This document shows positions 55,729-64,000 of a stretch of 64,000 nucleotides of DNA, piece after piece. Positions within the stretch are counted from its first letter, which is position 1; the number at the start of each line of letters is the position of its first letter. This stretch comes from Nectonema munidae. Lineage: Eukaryota > Nematomorpha > Nectonematoida > Nectonematidae. The DNA lies in the NCBI GenBank assembly GCA_030549495.1, contig JAUIRK010000090.1, positions 124,001 through 188,000 on the forward strand. The letters run 5' to 3'. Made by a program: the position numbers and the translations under genes. The notes beneath the pieces were generated by a model, which was not told the origin of the DNA, searched no databases, and saw nothing but the letters and a program-made list of their open reading frames with translations.

Positions 55729-57564
55729 ATGGAAAGTGTAGCTTTTGAACTAAATGGCGTTTTCCTTCGCTCTTCCCTCGGAAATAAGCACGAAAACTTT
55801 GTGAATGGAGTATTGAAAATAGTTCATAGAAAGTTGAACATATTTTTTGAGTGGAATGCTCAGTACTTCTCTGAATCAAATTTATCCGCGGCATCAAGCA
55901 GTGAAGCAGATGTCGATTGGGATATAGTTTCTCATGCCTCCGCCTTTTACTCCTCTCCTACGCCAAAAACACGGCGTTCCTCTTCTCCCCTGCGAATGCT
56001 GCCCACAGGTCTGCGCTCCATCCACTTTGATTTGGCGGAATTAAAGTCGTACAAGTTCATTGAGACGGAAGACTCTGCCACCTTTGTTTTTATTCTGGCC
56101 GATGGAACAACTTATCCGAGTTTTCACTTTTTCACTGATGCTTACAAAAAGTTTAGAGATGTATTAGACAGGTATGTTGTCATAAAGCCATCACTGTATG
56201 AAGAAAATCTGTTTGTTGTTAGAGATAATAGAACTGTTGCCCTTGAAAAGTCTTTCAACGAACTCAAACTCTTCAACGAACAATCTAATCACTTTGTCAC
56301 TAATTTTTTTAAAGATCCTTACTCCACTACGTTCACTGGCTTCTCAAAAGTGGCGCAGTTTTTCATTGATTCTGTTCTTTATCCAAGTGCAAATGATCCG
56401 CCCCCACTCGAAGATCTGAAGCCATATTTTGCGCTAAAGTTGCGCGACGAAGACAGCCAAGATGACAAAGACTTTTTTCAATTTGTTTCTTGCTCCAATT
56501 TACCTCAAAGACATGTAATGAAGAGGTGTGGTCCATTATCGCAAAGTGATTGGATTTCCCACATTAACCCTGAAGGCAAAATAATAAATAAAAAAGAGTT
56601 GTTGAAAAGGATATTCAGAGGGGGCATATCATGCGATACGAGGAGAGAGGTATGGAAGTTTTTGTTGAATTACTTCCCCTTCGAATCTACGTATGAAGAG
56701 AGACTGAGTTTGCGTAAGAGAAGAATGGAGGATTATTACAGAATCAAGCTACAGTGGAAGAGTATAGATAGTGAGCAAGAGAAGAATAACAATAAATTTA
56801 GAGAAATCAAACACTTGATAGAAAAAGACGTTACACGCACAGACAGAACTCACTTCTTCTATGAGTCAAGTGATAACGCTAATTTAAGAACTTTAAATGA
56901 CATTCTAATGACTTATGGTCAATACAACTTTGATCTCGGTTACGTTCAAGGAATGAATGATTTGCTTGCCCCCATTTTGGTTAACATGGAAAATGAAGTT
57001 GATGCATTTTGGTGCTTTGTCGGCTTCATGCAACGTATGAAGCATAACTTTGAAATGGATCAACACGGCATCAAATTGCAACTCACTCACTTAAGCACAC
57101 TCTGTGCCTTCCTTGACTTCAAACTCTTTTCTTATCTAAGTCAGCAAGATTCCGCTAACTTTTACTTCACTTTTCGTTGGCTACTCATTCTCTTTAAAAG
57201 GGAATTCAGTTATCCAGATATTATGTGTTTATGGGAAGTTCTCTGGACAGACCTTCCCTGTGCCAATTTCCACCTACTAATATGTCTTGCTATCCTCGAT
57301 ACACAAAAACACACCATCATAGAAAATCAGTTTGGACTGACTGAAATCCTGAAGCACATCAATGATATGGCAATGTCAATAGACCTAAATTCAACAATTT
57401 CAAAAGCCGAGTCCATGTTTTTTCAGATAAAAGAAGCACCAAATGTTCCTTGTAAAGTTCTCGAAATTTTGGGGCTGCCAATTTCATCTTTACAATCTTT
57501 GAATCAAACGAAAAAGGATCACAACGATTGCACTGATTCAGCATCCGTTCGAATTCTTTCATAA
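55729..57564 (+). CDS. TBC1D15: Rab GTPase-activating protein TBC1D15/17 family
   Basis: A 611-residue intronless protein, similar in length to TBC1D15/17. The N-terminal half matches the Rab-binding DUF3548 region (LPTGLRSIHFDLAELKSYK near 88-107). The TBC domain starts at IFRGGISCDTRREVWKFLL (about 295). The Arg finger is Arg370 in IEKDVTRTDR, and the Gln finger is Gln407 in LGYVQGMNDLLAP. Later blocks ENEVDAFWCFVGFM and FRWLLILFKREFSY are diagnostic of this subfamily. It stimulates GTP hydrolysis by Rab7-type GTPases and acts in mitochondrial and lysosomal dynamics in vertebrates. The ATG is 4 bases after an acceptor-like TGCCTTCCTAG. DCAF5 follows 230 bases downstream on the same strand. 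Confidence 0.95.
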   Translation: MESVAFELNGVFLRSSLGNKHENFVNGVLKIVHRKLNIFFEWNAQYFSESNLSAASSSEADVDWDIVSHASAFYSSPTPKTRRSSSPLRMLPTGLRSIHFDLAELKSYKFIETEDSATFVFILADGTTYPSFHFFTDAYKKFRDVLDRYVVIKPSLYEENLFVVRDNRTVALEKSFNELKLFNEQSNHFVTNFFKDPYSTTFTGFSKVAQFFIDSVLYPSANDPPPLEDLKPYFALKLRDEDSQDDKDFFQFVSCSNLPQRHVMKRCGPLSQSDWISHINPEGKIINKKELLKRIFRGGISCDTRREVWKFLLNYFPFESTYEERLSLRKRRMEDYYRIKLQWKSIDSEQEKNNNKFREIKHLIEKDVTRTDRTHFFYESSDNANLRTLNDILMTYGQYNFDLGYVQGMNDLLAPILVNMENEVDAFWCFVGFMQRMKHNFEMDQHGIKLQLTHLSTLCAFLDFKLFSYLSQQDSANFYFTFRWLLILFKREFSYPDIMCLWEVLWTDLPCANFHLLICLAILDTQKHTIIENQFGLTEILKHINDMAMSIDLNSTISKAESMFFQIKEAPNVPCKVLEILGLPISSLQSLNQTKKDHNDCTDSASVRILS

Positions 57565-57707
57565 ATAGTCAACTTATTATTGTGATTGGATCATGTGAGT
57601 TATATCATCTATCTCATTCCCTTTTTGGATTCATGAAAACAAGCTCACACGTTATTACTCCTGCTTATTTATATTTTCTTTACTTTAAAACAATTATATT
57701 TTGTATT

Positions 57708-57784
57708 AATAAATTTTATCTCTTTCCTCATTTTTATTTAGAATAATATTTTCTTCCTTTTACACTAAAGTTTGGAAAGTTCAG
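57708..57784 (+). promoter_or_regulatory. Intercistronic poly(A) signal and splice-acceptor tracts
   Basis: AATAAA at 57708-57713 is followed 27 bases later by TCTTTCCTCATTTTTATTTAG (AG 57740-57741, final 20 bases shown by position). A second tract, CTTCCTTTTACACTAAAG, ends at 57770. The two signals are so close that the 3' end of TBC1D15 and the 5' end of DCAF5 mRNA would be almost adjacent, as in trans-spliced operons. Confidence 0.5.
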
Positions 57785-57794
57785 TCATGGAAAC

Positions 57795-59588
57795 ATGATA
57801 TTTGATGATAAGAAAGAGAATAATTTGTGTCTTCTTTTGGCAAAGCGAAACTTTGTGAAGCATTACCCTTTCAAAGAAAGACTTCTTTCTCGTGTGTACA
57901 ATTTCTCAAGTGGGTTACATTCCAAATTGCTTGTCGGTCACACGGGCTGTGTAAACACCCTCCAGTTTAGTCGAAAATGTGGAACTTTCTTGGCATCTGG
58001 TAGTGATGACAGCAAGATATACTTTTGGAAAGTGCATAAAGAATACTCATTGAATGAAAGTAAGCCTGCGTGCTTGAGTTCGTCTCATTTTAGCAACATT
58101 TTCAGCTTGGACTTCAGTCATGATGATTGCTACTTATTTTCAGGAGGGAATGATTGCCAGGTTCTCATTCACGACGTTAACGCTTTCAAAGTTTGCGCTA
58201 CCTTTTTGGTAGATGGTGCTGTGAACTCTGTCTCTGCCAATCCCTTCAATAATAGAGTTTTACTCGCGGCCTCTGCTGACGGTGACATAGTTTCAATAGA
58301 TGCTAGACAGCCTAGCCCTAATACTATTAAAAGCGAGCGCTCAGCCTTTTACTCTGTTTGCTGTAATCCCTGCAATGAGGCCATCTTTTCGTCCGCTCAC
58401 AGCAGAAATGGTGTAATGCTCTGGGATGTTAGGAACCTCAAGAGAAGTTTGACACACTTTGGAAGGTATTCCAAATTGAGTACTAGTTCTTGCTTCAACG
58501 CGAATGGAAGCAAAATTCTTTGTTTATTTCCTGGAGCTTCCTTTCCTGTTATGCTTTTTAGCCTTAATGATCCTTACGAAGCACAATTTGAGTTTGGTGA
58601 TCAGGATTTCACTTCTGATTGTACTATCAAAACTGCTGTCTTCGTTGGTTCTAATGAAAAATACATTGCATGTGGGTCGGATGACTTTAATGTATATTTC
58701 TGGAAAATTCCTGAAACCTCGAAAGCCAACAAGCATATTTACTTTAGAAAATCATCGTTTTCACTTAAAGGCCATCAGTCAATAGTGAATCAAGTAAAGT
58801 TTAGTTCAGCGTTAAATATTTTGGCAACATCTGGTGTTGAAAAAGTCATTCGATTGTGGAGTCCGAGAAATTTTTTTCTCAATACTGATGTCGCCAAAAA
58901 TGGACTTCCTGAAGCAAGGAAAAAGTATTCTAAGAAGTCATTCCTAGAAATGATCATTAGAAATGGGTTTTTAGAACCCGAAATCAACGATGAAACAACT
59001 GATGAAAACAATGAAATGTTAGCTTTTTTTGACTATCTCGTTGAAAATAATAAAGCATCAAATAAGTATAAAGATAGCGCTGACGCTTCAAATTCTGATT
59101 CACTTTCTATATGTTCTGAAGATCTTTCCTTCAGTACTTTTACTTCTTTTTCTGATCCAGAAGATCATATGAAAGGTAATACGAGTGAAGAAGAAGACTC
59201 CAATTCACAAAGCAAAAAGAAAAAATTAAATAAATCCTATATTGATTATCATTCTATCCAATCAACACCCCCTTCTCAAAATGAGAGCATAAATTTTTTA
59301 TCCATCCTTCCAAGCGAGCCCATTTTTCTCTTGTCTGATGACTTTAAATCATTTATCAATAACACTTCATTCACCCCGATAGTTCCAAAGCCCATTTCTA
59401 TTTCTAAAAACAACTCTTATATTTGGGAACAAATGAGAGAAGAGGAAGAACAGAATGCAGAAGAAACTAGTGAAGATTTTTTATCAAATCCTACAATTGA
59501 TGCTGAAATGCCAACCTGTTCAAACTCTCTTCGCGTACAATTTAAAAAAAGTAAAAAATGGCAGAGCAAAAGGAAGTATCGAAAATGA
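57795..59588 (+). CDS. DCAF5: DDB1- and CUL4-associated factor 5 (WD40 substrate receptor)
   Basis: A substrate receptor of CUL4-DDB1 ubiquitin ligases. It has 597 residues and no intron. WD repeats occupy about 40-360: HTGCVNTLQFSR, SGSDDSKIYFWKV, FSGGNDCQVLIHDV, SGVEKVIRLWSP and others in the order seen in DCAF5/WDR22. The DDB1-binding WDXR box is WDVR at 210-213. SNEKYIACGSDDFNVYFWKI is close to the vertebrate sequence as I recall it. The C-terminal 230 residues are acidic and Ser-rich with basic patches (SKKKKLNKS; KKSKKWQSKRKYRK at the end, nuclear-signal-like); vertebrate DCAF5 has a much longer tail. An ATG at 57787 opens a three-codon upstream frame whose TGA overlaps the true start (ATGA), so translation may be damped. 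Confidence 0.93.
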   Translation: MIFDDKKENNLCLLLAKRNFVKHYPFKERLLSRVYNFSSGLHSKLLVGHTGCVNTLQFSRKCGTFLASGSDDSKIYFWKVHKEYSLNESKPACLSSSHFSNIFSLDFSHDDCYLFSGGNDCQVLIHDVNAFKVCATFLVDGAVNSVSANPFNNRVLLAASADGDIVSIDARQPSPNTIKSERSAFYSVCCNPCNEAIFSSAHSRNGVMLWDVRNLKRSLTHFGRYSKLSTSSCFNANGSKILCLFPGASFPVMLFSLNDPYEAQFEFGDQDFTSDCTIKTAVFVGSNEKYIACGSDDFNVYFWKIPETSKANKHIYFRKSSFSLKGHQSIVNQVKFSSALNILATSGVEKVIRLWSPRNFFLNTDVAKNGLPEARKKYSKKSFLEMIIRNGFLEPEINDETTDENNEMLAFFDYLVENNKASNKYKDSADASNSDSLSICSEDLSFSTFTSFSDPEDHMKGNTSEEEDSNSQSKKKKLNKSYIDYHSIQSTPPSQNESINFLSILPSEPIFLLSDDFKSFINNTSFTPIVPKPISISKNNSYIWEQMREEEEQNAEETSEDFLSNPTIDAEMPTCSNSLRVQFKKSKKWQSKRKYRK

Positions 59589-61603
59589 TTTTTTTTAAAG
59601 GAACTTCCTTTCTTTCTTCACCTCGAACATAACTATTAAAATGCTCTGTTTATTTTACATATAGAAGGCACACTTAGCTAACCTAAAAATCTTGTTATAT
59701 CTGATATATTCAATATATTTTTTCAATCACTCCCATTATTCTGATATAAAATTATAATAAATATGATATTTTAAACGATTTTTGTTTTAAAGCTATTCTG
59801 TTTGTACACCATGTCATTCCTTCCTATAGATTATAATATTCTTCCCTTGTATTCAAAAAACTTTTATATTTTCAAAAATGATTCTGGTGACATATTTAGA
59901 AAAAGTTTTAGATTAAATTTCATTTGTTTACGAGTGACAATTTTATTTTGTACTATAACAATAATAAACTATCCTTGACGTTTATCTAGTTACTCAAGAA
60001 TCTACTATAGTTAAGAAATTAGATTGAAAAATCAGTAAAAAGGAGTGAAAACACTATAGAAATTTTTATATTTCCTTTTAGAAAAGAAAATATTTTATGA
60101 CAAAGTAGCTCTTAATCACAAAACCTTTATATATATTTTATATTAACTTGCACTAAACTGGTCTATATAAGTTAATATGCCGTACTAAATATTCAATAGA
60201 AGCGAATATTATAGATTACAATCTAATTGAAACACACAAAAAGTGATATTCAATTATTGTTTAAAGAAAAGTAGTAGAAATTTGCGTTCTAAAATTTTGG
60301 ATTCTCAGCCTTCTTTTAATATAAGTAAAGATTAACATTTATTTTTCTACTCTTATAACCATTTTGTACATATTTGTTCCATGGTAAAAAAGAATCGAAA
60401 GATTTAATCTTTTTGAAGAAATTTCAGTGGAGTAGGTCATTTTTTCTTCTCGATTTTTTTTATTGATTTTCAATCAATAATTTTATTTTTTCTCATCGAC
60501 AACTAAAAAATATAACGCGTTTATTTTTTAAATATAAATTGAAGAAACTATTAGCTAGATTTATTATTATTGTTATCCGTTAAGGATTGTTTGTTATATT
60601 TCCAGCCTGTTCCTTCAGATATCATAATCCAGTCGAAATGCTGACTCCATATCTACCTGCGAAGTGACGGTTACTTGTACTGCATAAATATACTTTGATA
60701 TTTTATTATGAATACAGCTTTGAGGTATATACCATCCTAACACAAACACTCCCAAACGGAAACAATTTTGCTATCGAGTGGTGGTTAGCTTGATTCTAAC
60801 AATGTTTGAATAGGGTAGCAGAGTCCTACCTAACCGTAAAAACCTTTGAATTCTTCAGAGTAAAAAAACAAGATAAAAAACTGGCAGAGAAATTAGTAGT
60901 GATAGTATTTTGGCAAAAAATAATTATGAAAAGATACTTAGAAATTAGTTAGATAAATACATAATATACAAACTCAGCCGTTGTACATACTCATTTTTGT
61001 GAGTGGATACGAGTACACCCGAAATGTACATTTTTGCTTAAATCTTTGTAGGTTTTTAACTTAATCTTATGTTTAATATATTTCATCTTTACAAATAACG
61101 CACACAATAACACGTACATGAATTCACAAAAAAATTAATTATGTTTACATGCGTGAAATTTTCTTTAAATTGAAAAAGCACACGTTTTTAGTTAGCCAAC
61201 TTAATTTAATTACGCTCCAGAAAACAAATTAATTTTGTAAACTTAACAAGATCAATTTATAATTAATCTCTTCAGTCATCTTAATAATTACGACGTAACA
61301 TTTCTTTACCTCGCAAACTAACTAATCTAGCACAAATACTATATCCCCCTAAAAAGCACCAATTTTTCAATGTCTTCGTGCATTACACGAGATTAAAGAA
61401 CTTTCATTTGAATCTAAATGGAATCTAATAGAAAGCATAGGGTTGATTGGCAATGCATAATCATGCTTAGTTCTTGATAGATCTTAAAACTTCCTTTTTG
61501 AAATTAATGGAAGCTGTTTTCTCGCAAAATCAATCAGCTTGAATAAAACAAGAAAATGTTATTTAATAGTTGCAAAAGTAATATTATATTATGAGATAAC
61601 TTT
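59589..61603. other. 2-kb A+T-rich intergenic region
   Basis: Carries the DCAF5 3' UTR (candidate AATAAA at about 59757) and the ARFRP1 3' flank. No coding frame, repeat family or RNA gene recognised. Confidence 0.45.
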
Positions 61604-62203
61604 TTAAGGTTTTTCAAGTTTTTGAGAGAGTAGAGCCTTTGTGATTAAGTGAATTGCTTCATCAATGCCCTTGCCGGATAGGGCTGAGCATGTTGAGTAA
61701 AAAGTCAAATGTTCGGGTAGGAATGGAAGATGACTTTTCAAATAATTCTTCACATTGCAACAACTAGCACTTTCTTTGCACTCGGCCTTATTCAGCAAAA
61801 TCAAAATGGGAAGGGAGATAATCGCGTGGCTGGATAAAAGATTTTTCAAGGCAGTCATGGATTCTTCTAACCTTTCGGTGTTACTCGCATCGATGAGATA
61901 TATCAGGGCATTCGAGTCATTGAAGTATGTATTCCAGATGCCCCGCATGTCACAGTCTCCACTCAAATCCCATATATTCAACAAGAAGCCGTCTAGGCAG
62001 ATGGTGCAAGAATTCACGCCATATGTTGGTTTTAAGTGGTAAAAATTCGCTTTTCCACTTTTAGAGGTAATCTTTTTTGAATGGCGCAATTTTAGGTGTT
62101 CAAGGAAGGTTGTTTTGCCAGAAAAATCCAAGCCCACGATTAAGAGATTGTACTGATCTTTTTGAAAGAATGCTGAATACAGCTCATAAAACAGGGAAAT
62201 CAT
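61604..62203 (-). CDS. ARFRP1: ARF-related protein 1-like small GTPase, divergent
   Basis: A Golgi-associated ARF-family GTPase that in other animals recruits ARL1 and golgins at the trans-Golgi. It has 199 residues; the N-terminus MISLFYELYSAFFQKDQYNL follows the ARFRP1 pattern, with no Gly2 for myristoylation. The P-loop GLDFSGKT (24-31) is intact, as is the switch I threonine in KPTYGVN (Thr60). Switch II reads WDLSGD where family members have WDLGGQ, so the catalytic Gln is Asp83. The base-recognition motif is NKAE (138-141) in place of NKxD. SALSGKGIDEAI keeps the last G motif. These changes suggest altered hydrolysis and perhaps weaker guanine specificity. The leader has an acceptor-like CCCTCAACAATTCAG (AG at 62230-62231). 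An upstream ATG at 62220-62222 is out of frame with the main ATG, which suggests leaky scanning or a shorter leader. No coding intron. Confidence 0.88.
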   Translation of the reverse strand: MISLFYELYSAFFQKDQYNLLIVGLDFSGKTTFLEHLKLRHSKKITSKSGKANFYHLKPTYGVNSCTICLDGFLLNIWDLSGDCDMRGIWNTYFNDSNALIYLIDASNTERLEESMTALKNLLSSHAIISLPILILLNKAECKESASCCNVKNYLKSHLPFLPEHLTFYSTCSALSGKGIDEAIHLITKALLSQKLEKP

Positions 62204-63085
62204 ACAAACCCAAATCTTTCATACGTATTCTGAATTGTTGAGGGATGGACTCACAAAAGATATATAAGGCACAGACGTCAGAAATTCATTTAATAAACCT
62301 AAACAATTGAAAAAAGTGATTAAAAATGAAGTACATATTTTATTTTACTATATGTTAAATTACAAACTGATTGTGAATCTGATGTCAATGAAAATCAATC
62401 AAACCTGTCAATCAATGCCTAATGTATAAACTTGAAAATATATTATAAATTCCATATTTTTTGGGTTAATATTGTCTTAATTTATTTAATAAGCCAACTT
62501 TTCATGATTAATTCATCCAAAATATTTTACCAGTCAGTAAATTAACTTTCACAGGTGACTTAAAGTCAAACAATTTTTCTCATTATATTAAAAAAAACTT
62601 ATCCATACACAGCAAATCGAACATGCTCAATTTTATTCTGAACTTTTGTAAGTCTGGATTTAAATTGCGGTTACAGGAGAAATATTTGACAAGATCAACA
62701 ATTTTTTATAGCACATGTTATTAATGCAAAACATCCACTTAGAGTGTGTTTTTGTTCTAGTTTTTAGACTGATTAAGCAAAAATCTCTAGCTGTAATTTA
62801 TACCGTGCGCTATTCATCGCCAAGCATTAATAATGAAAACCTTTATTACTTATGCAAAGAAAATGGTTTCGAAAACTCTTGCTGCACTCAAACGTGAGGT
62901 GGCTTTCAAAACGAAAAGTTTCGAAGCGATACTATGGTAAGAAACCCAGCAATTTCTGCAAAGTAAACTAGACATGCATGTAAAATTTTATGATGCCCAT
63001 TTTCGTATATTCCTATCATTTTTAGAGAACATATTTGAATATATGAATTCCTTTAACCTTGCGCTGCAAAGAAAAGAGATCACAG
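62204..63085. other. 5' flank of ARFRP1 and intergenic DNA
   Basis: A+T-rich, with no gene recognised. A 60-codon frame at 62715-62897 (plus) shows no family features. Confidence 0.4.
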
Positions 63086-63089
63086 TACT

Positions 63090-63660
63090 CCATTGTAATA
63101 AAAAATTGACGGCTTTTGTGATGAAGCTGGAATTATGGCATTCTTAGAGAAGGAAAATTTTGCTCGATTTTCGAACATGTCCTGGAGGCCATGAAACACC
63201 GTGTAGCATATCTTAGCCAAGAAATTTCTCTTTATTTTCCTAATCACCAAAATTTTTAAAAATACTATCAATTTATCAAAAACCCCTTTATAATCTGGCC
63301 ATAGAAGACTTCTGATTTCATTAATGATTGAGGAGGTACAAAACATGTTTTTTGTAAAATGTCTCATAGAAATTTTTCGATTGAAATAGGACAGTCCTAT
63401 GCTGATTTTGCAAAGATGTTTCTGAAAGTTGTGTTTAGATTTGTCACTAAATACGAGTGTGAGCAAGCATTTTCCATGCTACTTGTCATTGAAACCAAAT
63501 CTCGAAACATATTGGAAGTGAGAAATTTTAGGAGAGTTGCATTGATCAAAATAGAGCCAAACTGGTTTAAACAAAGCAGATGTATCCATCCCATTGACAA
63601 TGATTGGATTATTCTGAAATACAAATAAACAGACAATTTTTGAATAAACCTTGCCATCGG
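63090..63660 (+). pseudogene. hAT transposase C-terminal fragment (ZBED5-like)
   Basis: Plus strand: LTAFVMKLELW (63110), KENFARFSN after a stop, then the open part 63359-63628. This contains FAKMFLKVVFRFVTKYECEQ, AFSMLLVIETKSRN and RNFRRVALIKIEPNW. The Y-CEQ-FS-L, TK-RN and L-VAL-I-P pattern is the hAT dimerisation domain. The upstream parts of the protein are absent. It is a different lineage from the fragment at 53.6 kb (CETGFYALAAMK). Confidence 0.75.
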
Positions 63661-64000
63661 ATGTGCGCCCCTGCTAACATTGCTCTTCATTCTAAACTGG
63701 TATTTTCATCAGAAATTCATTTTGTGCAATCCATGTTTGAAAAAAACCTTTTTCAGAGAGCTCAGAATTTAAACTATTTCAAAGCTTCTCTATTGAAGAG
63801 AATCTCTTTGTTGATCTTGGGTTTTTTTTTATTAATGAGAATATCTATATCTTCACATAATGTTACCTGACATAGTTATGTTAACTCTTACTGTTTAAAA
63901 ATTTTCAGTTAACTTCTTTAGTGAATTAATGGTTGAAATATTAACTAATAGGATAAGGGTTTAAAGATTTTTGATTCACAAGATAGAAGGTTCTTCAAGG
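63661..64000. other. Non-coding DNA to the window edge
   Basis: No gene or repeat recognised in this A+T-rich end piece. Confidence 0.4.

Noticed and set aside
63080-63466. 128-codon open frame on the minus strand
   Set aside because: Antisense of the hAT C-terminal fragment, whose plus-strand reading matches a known domain.

Overview
The window is A+T-rich nuclear DNA from an invertebrate animal. The eight recognisable or likely host genes have animal family membership: aminopeptidase P, a selenoprotein thioredoxin-glutathione reductase with a fused glutaredoxin domain, glycerate kinase, an F-box/WD protein, UBE2K, TBC1D15/17, DCAF5 and ARFRP1. They sit among piggyBac, hAT, Tigger/pogo, CR1-like and Jockey-like remnants. 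The phylum cannot be fixed from sequence alone. A mitochondrial/cytosolic TGR with a C-terminal Cys-Sec pair points away from flies and towards groups such as flatworms, other lophotrochozoans or cnidarians. Every recognised protein gene is a single uninterrupted open frame, which is unusual for an animal.

Layout. 0-5 kb: a decayed piggyBac transposase and a hairpin. 5-7 kb: X-Pro aminopeptidase. 7-12.4 kb: no firm gene, with a short inverted-repeat element, a tRNA-derived SINE and one exon-like frame. 12.4-12.9 kb: a basic coiled-coil protein of unknown function. 13.6-14.4 kb: an internally deleted copy of a transposon family I know only as uncharacterised invertebrate proteins. 15.7-17.7 kb (minus): TGR, with an in-frame UGA for selenocysteine and a SECIS-like hairpin downstream. 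18.2-20.5 kb: two truncated Jockey-like LINE copies with a YSDD catalytic motif. 21-26 kb: MITEs and a second piggyBac pseudogene. 26.6-30.1 kb: a tight cluster of glycerate kinase (+) converging on F-box/WD and UBE2K (both minus, 55 bases apart). 30.8-32.4 kb: a longer copy of the uncharacterised transposon. 35.9-40.3 kb: a nearly complete CR1-like LINE with few disabling changes. 42-45 kb: minisatellites, segmental tandem duplications and Tigger-type termini. 46-55 kb: nested hAT, Tigger, LINE, piggyBac and SINE remnants, including one hAT element with clear ends and an 8-bp target duplication. 55.7-59.6 kb: TBC1D15 and DCAF5 in tandem. 61.6-62.2 kb (minus): a divergent ARFRP1. 63.1-63.7 kb: a hAT C-terminal fragment.

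Gene organisation. Most starts lie 0-45 bases downstream of a pyrimidine-rich tract ending in AG, although the genes have no coding introns. In the two same-strand pairs (UBE2K/F-box-WD and TBC1D15/DCAF5) an AATAAA signal lies only tens of bases before such an AG. This is what spliced-leader trans-splicing with short operons would look like, and it is the most interesting system-level inference here. It needs RNA data to confirm. No metabolic pathway links the host genes; several act in protein turnover or trafficking (UBE2K, F-box/WD, DCAF5, TBC1D15, ARFRP1).
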